Below are positions 1 to 8,631 of a stretch of DNA of 64,000 bases, piece by piece. The DNA lies in NCBI GenBank assembly GCA_030656555.1, contig JAUSPN010000015.1, positions 32,396 to 96,395 of the forward strand. Direction: 5' to 3'. The first letter of the stretch is position 1. Each line of letters begins with the position of its first letter. The translations under genes were made by a program, and so were the position numbers. This DNA is from Candidatus Desulfaltia sp. Its GTDB lineage: Bacteria > Desulfobacterota > Desulfobacteria > Desulfobacterales > ETH-SRB1. The notes beneath the pieces are model-generated. The model saw only the letters and a list, made by a program, of their open reading frames with translations. It was not told where the DNA came from and ran no database searches.

Positions 1-2
1 AT

Positions 3-539
3 ATGGGGAACTGGGAGCTTTTGTCGATTATTATTGCTATGGCCGGCTATCCGGTCAGTGTCTTGTACCGGCCACTTGATTTTTTTTTGCTGGATCGCTT
101 ATTTGGTATGATAAGAGGTCGTTTTGGCGCAGAATTGATTCCCAGTGCCCAATCTATGCGCAAGATTCTGCAAAGCCTGAAACATGGTAAAGTTGTTGGA
201 ATGTTAATAGATCAGAATGTTGATTGGCATGAAGGGGTTTTTGTCGATTTTTTTGGCCACAGGGCATGCACAAACAAAGGCATGGCGCTTTTGGCACGCA
301 GGACCGAGTCGCCTGTTGTCCCTGTTTTTTTAGTACGTGAAAAATCAGGATTCAGGGCCGAATTTGGATCGGAAATTCCCTTAATAAAAACAGAAGACAT
401 TAGAAAAGATATTGAAGAAAACACCCAGCAGTATAACAGGATTGTAGAAGACTTTATCCGTCAATACCCTGACCAGTGGTTCTGGGTTCATCAACGATGG
501 AAAACAAAACCATACTGCCAATGGCCTAAGGAAATTTAG
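3..539 (+). CDS. Lysophospholipid / lipid A acyltransferase (LpxL/HtrB-like), 5' end probably outside the window
   Basis: Protein MGNWELLSIIIAMAGYPVSVLYRPLDF...MLIDQNVDWHEGVFVDFFGHRACTNKGMALLARRT...FIRQYPDQWFWVHQRWKT matches the family pattern of lauroyl acyltransferases; begins at the window edge. Confidence 0.85.
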   Translation: MGNWELLSIIIAMAGYPVSVLYRPLDFFLLDRLFGMIRGRFGAELIPSAQSMRKILQSLKHGKVVGMLIDQNVDWHEGVFVDFFGHRACTNKGMALLARRTESPVVPVFLVREKSGFRAEFGSEIPLIKTEDIRKDIEENTQQYNRIVEDFIRQYPDQWFWVHQRWKTKPYCQWPKEI

Positions 540-574
540 CCACAGACCCACACAGACAAACACAGACAGGATAG

Positions 575-811
575 TATGGTAAAAAGTGCCTAAAGTGAGC
601 TAAAGTATATTAAAGTGCCTAAAGTTAAGGAATGCGCCTTCGGCGCTGCTAATTTTAACTTTTTTACCATACAACTTTGCTCACTTTGTTTCCGGCTGAA
701 GTTATAATCAAGCCCTGAAGATATATAACACGCCGAAGGCGTACCACAACTTTAGGCATTTTAGGCACTTTAGCTCACTTTAGGCACTTATGTACGCACC
801 GAAGGTGCGCC
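575..811. repeat. Hairpin-rich dispersed repeat built from AAAGTGCCTAAAGTGAGCT units (copy 1)
   Basis: aaagtgcctaaagtgagctaaag ... ctttaggcactttagctcactttaggcac in inverted orientation, plus nested gcgccttcggcgc-type hairpins; related sequence at 53164-53283. Confidence 0.75.
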
Positions 812-836
812 AACTTGAAATAAGAAACCTTTAAAT

Positions 837-1862
837 TTGAGCAATATCAAACAGCTCCTTATCCGTTCCACAAACTGGATTGGCGATGCAGTCATGACCA
901 CGCCTGCTGTCCGGGCAATCAGAAAAAACTTTCCTCATGCCGAAATAAGCATATTAACCAGGCCATGGGTTGCTCCTGTGTTTGAAAGCAGCCCTTATAT
1001 TGATAATATGCTAATTTATGATGATTTTGGAAAGCACAAAGGCCTTTCCGGGAAGCTGCGGCTTGCAAGGGAATTGAAACAATACGGTTTTGATGCGGCA
1101 ATCCTGCTGCAAAACGCCTTTGAAGCCGCCCTTATTGCATTTTTTGCCGGCATTCCATGTAGAATCGGGTACAATACAGATGCCAGAAGTTTTTTATTGA
1201 CCCACTCTGTTTCCTGTACGCCTCGAATCAAGAAGATGCATCAAACCGGATATTACTTAGACATTCTCCACGGGATAGGTCTTGACACAGACGGCCCTGG
1301 GCTGGATCTTGTTGTAGCTAAGAAATATCAAAAGAGCGCCGCGGAAATTTTGGAAGAACATGGCATATCAAGGGCAGATAGATTGGTCGGGATCAACCCG
1401 AGCGCCACCTTTGGTCCCGCCAAACAGTGGTTTCCGGAACGTTACGCTGCTTTATCTGATAAAATACAAGAAGTTTTTGGGGCCGGCATACTTCTTTTTG
1501 GAGGTCCGGGAGACAGAGAACTGGGTTTAAGAATTTCACAGAAGATGCAGCATCCACCGGTTGATCTTTGTGGAAAAACAGATCTTGGAGAAGCAATAGC
1601 CTTGATTAAAGAATGCGATCTTTTTATTACGAACGATTCCGGCTTGATGCATGTAGCAGCAGCGCTCGATGTGCCATTGATCGCTATTTTTGGCTCCACA
1701 AATCCTGTAACTACAGGGCCGCAGAGTCAAAGAAGCAAAATTGTGCGCGTTCCAATCAAATGCAGCCCCTGCCTGAAACCAGAATGTCCTGAAGGTCATC
1801 TAAAATGCATGGATCAGATAGACGTTGAGATGGTTTTTGATGTTGCGAAGGAAATTTTGTGA
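837..1862 (+). CDS. waaF: Lipopolysaccharide heptosyltransferase II (GT9)
   Basis: IKQLLIRSTNWIGDAVMTTPAVRAIRKNFPHAEISILTRPW...GINPSATFGPAKQWFPERYAAL...NDSGLMHVAAALDVPLIAIFGSTNPVTTGP; TTG start. Confidence 0.92.
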   Translation: MSNIKQLLIRSTNWIGDAVMTTPAVRAIRKNFPHAEISILTRPWVAPVFESSPYIDNMLIYDDFGKHKGLSGKLRLARELKQYGFDAAILLQNAFEAALIAFFAGIPCRIGYNTDARSFLLTHSVSCTPRIKKMHQTGYYLDILHGIGLDTDGPGLDLVVAKKYQKSAAEILEEHGISRADRLVGINPSATFGPAKQWFPERYAALSDKIQEVFGAGILLFGGPGDRELGLRISQKMQHPPVDLCGKTDLGEAIALIKECDLFITNDSGLMHVAAALDVPLIAIFGSTNPVTTGPQSQRSKIVRVPIKCSPCLKPECPEGHLKCMDQIDVEMVFDVAKEIL

Positions 1863-1977
1863 GCTATATTTACCGCAGAGCCGCTGAGAACGCAAAGAAA
1901 TTTATTTTTTTAAATTGTCGTGAGAGGCGACAATTTAAAAACTAAGCTGTCTAATTTAATATAATATGAAACCCTCC

Positions 1978-2042
1978 AAAACTATCGATATTTGTCATTT
2001 CGACCGAAGGGAAAAATCTTAACAGACTTGAATTATTAAGAT
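1978..2042. repeat. Dispersed repeat, partial copy (TGTCATTTCGACC...AGAAATCTTAACAGACTTGAA)
   Basis: aaaactatcgatatttgtcatttcgaccgaagggaaaaatcttaacagacttgaattattaagat nearly identical to 5275-5339. Confidence 0.75.
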
Positions 2043-2195
2043 AATATTCGATCTTCTGGTATTATTAATTATCGCAAAGCGATTGAGAACATTTCTTTTC
2101 TGCCCTCTCAGCAGAAAAGAAATAATATTTCCCCTCCGCGACCTCTGCGTCTTGAGCGAAGCGGGCGGTGAAAAAATAAAAGTAATGGGGATTCT

Positions 2196-3281
2196 GTGAA
2201 CATACTCATTGTAAAATTGAGCGCAATCGGTGATGTGATCCATACCCTTCCTGCTCTGAATGCCGTTAGAAAAAAGTATCCTGACGCACATATTACATGG
2301 CTTGTGGAAGAAGCGGCATACAGCATTATCAAAGGGCACAAAGCGCTTGACAGAATAATTGTTTCAAAAAGAAAGACATGGCTGAAAGGGCTTGCCGGGC
2401 ATTCCTGCCTTAAAAATATAAGAGAGGCCTGCGGTTTTATTAAGGAGCTGCTGGATACCAGATACGACATAATACTCGATTTTCAGTCTCTGCTTAAAAG
2501 CGGGGTTTTAATAGAGCTGGCCAGGGGAGGGCGGAAAATCGGCTTTGACAAAGGCATGCAGCACCAGGAACACAGCTATATATTCTTAAATGAACGTATT
2601 AAGCCGGTTGATATGGATGTTCACGCTCTGATCAGGGGAATGATGCTTTTAGAATCTATAGGGATTCATTCTCGTGAAGCTGTATTTAATGTTCCGATTT
2701 CAGACCAGGACCACAATACTGCAGATGATCTGCTGATGCGCTGCGGTATAAAAACGCCCAAGCTGCTTGTTGCAATAAATCCAATGGCAAAATGGGAAAC
2801 AAAGCTCTGGGATAATCTGAAATTTTCAAACCTTGCAGACAGGCTGATTAAACAGGCAAATGCCGATGTAATTTTTACGGGAAGCCATGAAGATAGCGAA
2901 GCAATCGAGGATATTATTTCAAACATGAAAGCCGGAGCTGCCAATCTTGCCGGCAAGACAGACCTGAAAACACTGGCCGCACTTTATGAAAAAGCATCTA
3001 TTGTTGTTTCGACCGACACAGGACCCATGCATCTGGCCGCAGCTATTGGAACGCCTGTTGTGGCCCTTTTCGGACCTACAGCGCCGTGGAGAACCGGTCC
3101 GTTTGGGCCTGGTCATACAATTATCAGGGCAGATCTGGAATGCGGCCCCTGTTTTAAAAGACAGTGCAAAACAATTGACTGCATGAAACAGATCACTGTT
3201 GATCAGGTTTTTGACGCAGCAATGTCTGTAATATTTACCACAGAGATCACGAAAAACACAATTCAGGCAGATAGGCTATAG
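2196..3281 (+). CDS. waaC: Lipopolysaccharide heptosyltransferase I (GT9)
   Basis: NILIVKLSAIGDVIHTLPALNAVRKKYPDAHITWLVEEAA...STDTGPMHLAAAIGTPVVALFGPTAPWRTGPFG; GTG start. Confidence 0.9.
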   Translation: MNILIVKLSAIGDVIHTLPALNAVRKKYPDAHITWLVEEAAYSIIKGHKALDRIIVSKRKTWLKGLAGHSCLKNIREACGFIKELLDTRYDIILDFQSLLKSGVLIELARGGRKIGFDKGMQHQEHSYIFLNERIKPVDMDVHALIRGMMLLESIGIHSREAVFNVPISDQDHNTADDLLMRCGIKTPKLLVAINPMAKWETKLWDNLKFSNLADRLIKQANADVIFTGSHEDSEAIEDIISNMKAGAANLAGKTDLKTLAALYEKASIVVSTDTGPMHLAAAIGTPVVALFGPTAPWRTGPFGPGHTIIRADLECGPCFKRQCKTIDCMKQITVDQVFDAAMSVIFTTEITKNTIQADRL

Positions 3282-3397
3282 GCTGTTAGTTTTTTGTAAC
3301 CTAAATGCCTTCAGCCTACAGCCTAAACAACCTGAGTAGATAGCCTTAAGCCTAAACAACCAGAATAATTACAGAGAGCATTCTTTTAAAAAACAAC

Positions 3398-3424
3398 TTG
3401 ACTCATAACGTTATGCGTTATAAT
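3398..3424 (+). promoter_or_regulatory. Putative higBA promoter/operator: TTGACT, then palindrome CATAACGTTATG in the spacer, then TATAAT
   Basis: ttgactCATAACGTTATGcgttataat; 12-bp perfect palindrome between -35-like and -10-like boxes (15-nt spacer) 11 nt upstream of the higB ATG. Confidence 0.55.
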
Positions 3425-3435
3425 ATGATGTTGCG

Positions 3436-3717
3436 ATGATAGAAAGTTTCAAATGCAAAGAAACGGAAAAGATTTTTGATAGGCAGTTTTCTAAAAAACT
3501 ACCGACAAATATTCAGCAGATTGCGTTTCGGAAGCTCAGGATGTTGAATCGGAGCTCAACGGTTCAAGATTTAAGAGTTCCACCTGCAAATCGGTTTGAA
3601 GCTCTATCTGGAAAAAGAAAAGGACAGCACAGTATCCGTATTAATGATCAATGGAGGATCTGTTTTAAATGGCAAGATGGAAATGCATACAATGTTGAGA
3701 TTGTTGATTATCATTGA
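3436..3717 (+). CDS. higB: HigB/RelE-type toxin
   Basis: MIESFKCKETEKIFDRQFSKKLPTNIQQIAFRKLRML...GKRKGQHSIRINDQWRICFKW...VEIVDYH; directly followed by a HigA-type antitoxin. Confidence 0.9.
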   Translation: MIESFKCKETEKIFDRQFSKKLPTNIQQIAFRKLRMLNRSSTVQDLRVPPANRFEALSGKRKGQHSIRINDQWRICFKWQDGNAYNVEIVDYH

Positions 3718-3726
3718 GGTGATATA

Positions 3727-4023
3727 ATGAGAAAAATACCAGCGGTACATCCGGGCGAGATTATGTTTGAGGAATTTCTCAAACCGATGAACATCAGTCA
3801 GAATCAACTTGGCAGAGACCTTGGCGTTTCTCCTCGCAGAATCAACGAGATCATTCATGGGAGAAGAAGCGTCACGGCAGATACAGCTCTTCGCTTAGGT
3901 ATCTACTTCGGAAATTCCCCTTCCTTCTGGCTTGGTCTACAGATGGACTATGATCTCGATATTGCCGAGGATACCCTCTCCGAGAAAATTCATAAGGAAG
4001 TTCGTCAATTGGCTGTTGCCTGA
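3727..4023 (+). CDS. higA: HigA-type antitoxin, XRE family
   Basis: MRKIPAVHPGEIMFEEFLKPMNISQNQLGRDLGVSPRRINEIIHGRRSVTADTALRLGIYFGNSPSFWLGLQMDYDL. Confidence 0.93.
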   Translation: MRKIPAVHPGEIMFEEFLKPMNISQNQLGRDLGVSPRRINEIIHGRRSVTADTALRLGIYFGNSPSFWLGLQMDYDLDIAEDTLSEKIHKEVRQLAVA

Positions 4024-4055
4024 GAGACTGCTGACAAAGCCTTTAAATCTCTGTA

Positions 4056-4116
4056 GATCAGGTTTTTGACGCAGCAATGCTTGCAATTCTTTTACCAAAG
4101 AGATCACGAAAAACAT
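4056..4116 (+). repeat. Degenerate duplication of the waaC 3' end
   Basis: gatcaggtttttgacgcagcaatg...agagatcacgaaaaaca matches 3201-3258 inside waaC. Confidence 0.85.
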
Positions 4117-4187
4117 AGAGAAAAAACGTGATTAATATTTTATTTTCTTCGTGCGCTTGTAAAAATAAAATGTGATTAATTTAAAAC

Positions 4188-4320
4188 TGATGGCGTCGTA
4201 AAAAGTTAAAAACACCCGCCCTTGTCATTCCCGCGAAGGCGGGAATCCAGTAATTACTTATAGTTACGCACGGTACTTTTGCACTGATTCCCAAAATCAG
4301 TACTTTTTACGAGTTCATCA
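4188..4320. repeat. MITE-like element with TIRs TGATGGCGTCGTAAAAAGT / ACTTTTTACGAGTTCATCA
   Basis: Imperfect terminal inverted repeats around an internal ATTCCCGCGAAGGCGGGAAT hairpin; isolated ends recur at ~36850, ~47300 and ~62973. Confidence 0.7.
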
Positions 4321-4343
4321 AAATTGTTCAGTTAGGATGTCGC

Positions 4344-5264
4344 ATGGACGTTTCTATTATAATTGTTAACTGGAATACTAAAAAACTTTTACTCGACTGT
4401 ATCCGCTCAATCCATGAGACTGTAAAAAATATATCATTTGGAATATGGCTGGTTGACAACGCATCCACAGATGGAAGCGTGGAGGCTGTTAAACAAAATT
4501 ATCCTGATGTAAAGATTATCCAAAACAAGAGAAATTTGGGTTTTGCCGCTGCCAACAATATTGCTCTGGAAAGGATGCGCGGCCAGTATGCTTTACTGCT
4601 AAATACAGACACGATTCTCACGAACGGAGCGGTTGAAAATCTTTTTGATTTTATGGAAAAAAATTCTGATGCAGGCATGGCATGCGGCCAACTGCTTAAT
4701 CAGGATGGATCAAAACAAAACTCTATTGCTAATTTTCCGTGCATACACTCTCTGATCTGCAATGAAAGCCTTCTGCAGATACTATTTCCAAAAAAATTTC
4801 CAGGGAAGAGAAGAGAATATAAAAAGCCTGTTGAGGTGGATTCATGTATCGGAGCCTGTTTGATGGTCAGAAAAAAGGCTATGGATGAGGTCGGACTGCT
4901 TGATAAAAGATATTTCTTTTTCTTTGAAGAAACTGATTGGGCATACAGGATGAAGCAGTCTGGATGGAAAATATATTTTGTTCCATCAGCGAAAATTTTT
5001 CATATCCAGGGGCAGACTGTAGGCCATAATGTTGTTTCCAGGGTAATGTTCTACAGATCACGTTATATCTATTTTAAAAAATGGCACAAGAATTCTTATC
5101 CGCTTATTTGCCTTATTATTTTTGTCAGGCTATTGATAAACACAATTTTGAGTCTGGCAGGGGTTGTTGCCACGATAGGCATGCATGCGGGCATAAGAAG
5201 GAAGTTGTCGGTTTATAGCAGGCTGATTTTATGGCATCTTGTTGGATGTCCTGAAGACAGATAG
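4344..5264 (+). CDS. Glycosyltransferase family 2
   Basis: MDVSIIIVNWNTKKLLLDCIRSIHETV...LVDNASTDGSVEAVK...NRNLGFAAANN-type motifs. Confidence 0.92.
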   Translation: MDVSIIIVNWNTKKLLLDCIRSIHETVKNISFGIWLVDNASTDGSVEAVKQNYPDVKIIQNKRNLGFAAANNIALERMRGQYALLLNTDTILTNGAVENLFDFMEKNSDAGMACGQLLNQDGSKQNSIANFPCIHSLICNESLLQILFPKKFPGKRREYKKPVEVDSCIGACLMVRKKAMDEVGLLDKRYFFFFEETDWAYRMKQSGWKIYFVPSAKIFHIQGQTVGHNVVSRVMFYRSRYIYFKKWHKNSYPLICLIIFVRLLINTILSLAGVVATIGMHAGIRRKLSVYSRLILWHLVGCPEDR

Positions 5265-5274
5265 AGACCTTTGC

Positions 5275-5369
5275 AAAACTATCGTTATTTGTCATTTCGA
5301 CCAAAGGGAGAAATCTTAACAGACTTGAATCATTAAGATTTCTCGTCGTTAATACTCCTCGAAATGACA
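5275..5369. repeat. Dispersed inverted repeat GTCATTTCGA...TCGAAATGAC
   Basis: 5' half near-identical to 1978-2042; inverted arms gtcatttcga / tcgaaatgac. Confidence 0.75.
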
Positions 5370-5432
5370 AAATTCAAAGGTTTCGCTCTGGCGGACTCGC
5401 AATGACATATTGTTTTGAAAACGATGCAATAG

Positions 5433-6551
5433 GTGTTAAATTTTATGTTCATAAAAGGAAATAAGTTAATATCAAAAGATATCCGCAACATTTTATTGAT
5501 CCAGCTCGGCGATATAGGCGACGTGGTGTGGGCTACACCCACTTTTCGTGCCGTAAAGGAAGCATATCCGCAGGCAGAGGTTTCCGTTCTCTTGAGAGAA
5601 AGTTTTGGATCGCTTTTAGAGGCAGATTCTCATATCCATAAGATTTTTGAAGTGAAGCGATATAATGGAAATTTTTTAAAAAAGGCGGGAAAACAATTAT
5701 CATTCATAAGGGAGTTGCGGAAGGAGCGCTTTGATCTGGTTTTTGATTTGCGTTCAGATGACAGAGGCGCTTATATGGCTCTTTTATCAGGCGCTAAAAT
5801 CAGGGCTGCCTTGTTTTATCGCGGCCTCAAATGGCGTAATTGCCTCTTTACACACCTCGCTGAACCGCTTGCCAGCAAAGAAATAATTCATGGCGCTACA
5901 GAGCAATCTCTTCGGATTGTAAGAGAATTCGGCATAGATACAAAAGATACCATCCCTAAACTCTGGGTTTATGAAAAAGTCAAAAAACGGGCAAGACAAC
6001 TCTTAGACGGCAATGACATAACGACTTCAGGCAGATTGATTACACTGAACCCCTTTTCCAGATGGCAGTACAAGGAATGGGGTTATGAAAAATGGGTACA
6101 GATCATTGACTGGTTATGGGAAGAATATGAAATCCCTACAGTGATTGTCGGAGCTATCGAAGAGAGGAAGAAATCAATTGATATAGTCAATAAATGTAAA
6201 GGACGAATTTATAACCTTACCGGCAGAACCAGCCTGGACGAACTGGCCGGAGTACTCAGCTTTAGCAGACTGCATATGGGCGTTGACAGTGCAGCTCCAC
6301 ACATTGCTGCGGCTGTAGGAACACCTACAATAACCATTTACGGTCCTTCCGACTGGAGAGATTGGGCACCTATAGGTGAAACACACAGCGTCATCACCCA
6401 GGATTACGATTGCGTTCCATGTCACCAGAAAGGGTGTGATAGCAGGGGGATAAGTAAATGTCTTGAAGAATTAACGGTTGACAAGGTAAAAAGGGTTATT
6501 CAAGGATTTTTGGACCACAATAGCAAGATATCTGTTAAATCAATCCCATGA
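5433..6551 (+). CDS. Glycosyltransferase family 9 (heptosyltransferase-like)
   Basis: RNILLIQLGDIGDVVWATPTFRAVKEAYPQAEVSVLLRESF...GVDSAAPHIAAAVGTPTITIYGPSDWRDWAP. Confidence 0.9.
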   Translation: MLNFMFIKGNKLISKDIRNILLIQLGDIGDVVWATPTFRAVKEAYPQAEVSVLLRESFGSLLEADSHIHKIFEVKRYNGNFLKKAGKQLSFIRELRKERFDLVFDLRSDDRGAYMALLSGAKIRAALFYRGLKWRNCLFTHLAEPLASKEIIHGATEQSLRIVREFGIDTKDTIPKLWVYEKVKKRARQLLDGNDITTSGRLITLNPFSRWQYKEWGYEKWVQIIDWLWEEYEIPTVIVGAIEERKKSIDIVNKCKGRIYNLTGRTSLDELAGVLSFSRLHMGVDSAAPHIAAAVGTPTITIYGPSDWRDWAPIGETHSVITQDYDCVPCHQKGCDSRGISKCLEELTVDKVKRVIQGFLDHNSKISVKSIP

Positions 6552-7491
6552 GCGTAAATATCTTTTCAAACCTCATTTCCCATGTATGTTCGGTATGAGC
6601 TCTCTGGACCCCTTTTTTTCTTATTGCTTCAGCTTTTTCGGGATTTGAAAGAAAATATCGAATTTTTACGACGAGATTATCAAAACTCGTGTATGTAATA
6701 ATTTCTTTGCCTATGTTATAAACCTTTTCGAGTTCGAGATTATGTTCGGTCAGATAAAGGCCACCACTCATTGTAATTTCAAAGTCCCTTCCCTTTAGAC
6801 AGTAAGTATCCTGGTGTCCAGCCACTCCACTAAAACCGAGATTGATTTTACTTTTCGAATACATACGTATCATATCTTCCGTGGAAAGAGGTCCATTTTG
6901 CCAGCCATATCCAAAAGCTTCCACGTGAATGCCGCGATCTTTCAGAGCCTGAATAATGGTCGGTCGATTCCCATAACATTGACCGACGAATGACACATCA
7001 ATAGTTTTTTCTAAATTGTACGGCTTATGAATTTCAGGATTTGCACCTTCGGGAAGATAGATAGGTAACGCTCCTTCAACGCAGTATTTTTTCAGAGCAT
7101 CTTGCGTGCTTGTCCAGCAGAAATCAAAATATCGGCAGATATTTTTCATTCCAATGGGTTGCCCCTTTTTTGTCTTTCCGATGAATGTTTCCTTATCGTT
7201 CAGAGATAGATTGACTGTGGGAACACCAAATGAACTCAATTTATGAATTGTATCCGGAGATACAAGCTCCCCTGACAAATAGGTAAAAACGACATCTGTT
7301 GAATCCTCTTGAACCCACTGCTTTACTCGACTGACAAGGTCTTTATTCATTCTTGCTTTTATGGATTTATGCCATTCTTTTCCATGATGGTTGAATTGTT
7401 CGAACCAATCATAATGCCGAACTTGACCGAATTTTTCGAGGGATGGCTTCAGCGATTCATTTTCCCAGTTATAATGATGGTAAATCGCCAA
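6535..7491 (-). CDS. Glycosyltransferase, CgeB-like (likely N-terminally extended and frameshifted, see findings)
   Basis: ILAIYHHYNWENESLKPSLEKFGQVRHYDW...SFVGQCYGNRPTIIQALKDRGIHVEAFGYGW...KINLGFSGV...GRDFEITMSGGLYLTEHNLELEKVYNIGKEIITY. Confidence 0.85.
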   Translation of the reverse strand: MAIYHHYNWENESLKPSLEKFGQVRHYDWFEQFNHHGKEWHKSIKARMNKDLVSRVKQWVQEDSTDVVFTYLSGELVSPDTIHKLSSFGVPTVNLSLNDKETFIGKTKKGQPIGMKNICRYFDFCWTSTQDALKKYCVEGALPIYLPEGANPEIHKPYNLEKTIDVSFVGQCYGNRPTIIQALKDRGIHVEAFGYGWQNGPLSTEDMIRMYSKSKINLGFSGVAGHQDTYCLKGRDFEITMSGGLYLTEHNLELEKVYNIGKEIITYTSFDNLVVKIRYFLSNPEKAEAIRKKGVQRAHTEHTWEMRFEKIFTLMGLI

Positions 7492-7520
7492 AATCTTTAA
7501 ATTTTGCTTTGGTGTGGGTT

Positions 7521-7688
7521 TCAGGCTGGGAAACTTGCGCCTAAAAGTCTTCCGGATTGTTTCTTCGTCCGGCAGGGAAGGTGAAGTGAATCGAATTTAG
7601 AGCTGTAGTAATGAAGTTCCCGTTTGAGTCTTCGTTTGTTTTTCCATGCCCTGAACAGGCGTCTGTATTTTTTAAGAGGATCGTTCAT
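7521..7688 (-). pseudogene. 55-aa ORF MNDPLKKYRRLFRAWKNKRRLKRELHYYSSKFDS..., probable frameshift-separated 5' part of the CgeB-like glycosyltransferase
   Basis: Start overlaps the stop of the upstream GT-D gene by 17 nt; the 6535-7491 frame stays open without ATG from 7596 and encodes FTSPSLPDEETIRKTFRRKFPSLKPTPKQNLKILAIYHHYN. Confidence 0.5.
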
Positions 7689-8631
7689 TTACTTTTTTGT
7701 CTTTGTGAATGGTGTATAACCTGGGCCCGTTCGATTTGTCTTCTCTGCCATTCATCATGTTCAGAACGTGTCCAGCATCAATGGCAGGTATTGAAAATTT
7801 TGTGGCGACATCAACACAAACTAAAAGTGAGCCGATTCCAGCACCCACCAGACAAAGATCTGTATTGGAAGGTATTTGGTTTAATGTTTTTTCTTTTATA
7901 GATCCCCACTTGGTTGCCATATAGGAGTCAGGGATTTCAGTAAAGGTGATATTCGGATAGCTGGAAAGTCTCTCAAACCATTTTATACAGGAATTTATAT
8001 TACATTCGGAGTTTATGATGCAGATTTTTCTGCCGTCAACAAGGCTGGCGAAACTTTTCGAGGTAAGATATGCATAGACGACATAAAATGGCAGATAGTT
8101 ATCCCTGTTTAATTCGATGTTGCTATTGAATAGAAACTCGACGAATTTTGATGCCGAATTATCACCTTTAGGCTTGCGCAGAAATGAGAAGAACCCCTTC
8201 TTTTCATGCTGCGTATTTCCAGGATAAATCAGGGGAGTAATCTTTCCAGATTCGGCTAAAACTTTCAGTACTTCGATATGCAGCGGCATCGATTTTTTTA
8301 TGGCTTCAACAGATTCTGCCTGCTGGTAAAGACCATTACAGCCCAGGTCATTTTCATAAAAGGCGCATTCACCGTCGGCAAAACGGACAACCGGGGCTGC
8401 CTTCCTTAAAGATATACCCTGCTCGATGAAATCATGTAAGATATTAAAGTATTGATTGCCGTTTGATATGTCTCGATGAAAGAGACATGTTTCCTGCTCG
8501 ATCATTTCAGGAACATTGATTTTGAGGATCGGTATATTATCTATTTCGTTTAAGATAAGTTTTTCGAATCGGAATGTTTGGCTATAAATTAAACTATTAA
8601 GACAATCTGCTTTTTTCATAAAATATTTCAA
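7672..8631 (-). CDS. GT-D fold (DUF1792-like) putative glycosyltransferase
   Basis: APVVRFADGECAFYENDLGCNGLYQQAESVEAIKKSM...GAGIGSLLVCVDVATKFSIPAIDAGHVLNMM; resembles the RFGDGE-type GT-D motif. Confidence 0.6.
   Translation of the reverse strand: MKYFMKKADCLNSLIYSQTFRFEKLILNEIDNIPILKINVPEMIEQETCLFHRDISNGNQYFNILHDFIEQGISLRKAAPVVRFADGECAFYENDLGCNGLYQQAESVEAIKKSMPLHIEVLKVLAESGKITPLIYPGNTQHEKKGFFSFLRKPKGDNSASKFVEFLFNSNIELNRDNYLPFYVVYAYLTSKSFASLVDGRKICIINSECNINSCIKWFERLSSYPNITFTEIPDSYMATKWGSIKEKTLNQIPSNTDLCLVGAGIGSLLVCVDVATKFSIPAIDAGHVLNMMNGREDKSNGPRLYTIHKDKKVNERSS

Noticed and set aside
2019-2470. Minus-strand ORFs of 106 and 120 aa over the waaC start
   Set aside because: Antisense to a confidently assigned heptosyltransferase and its leader repeat; no independent support.
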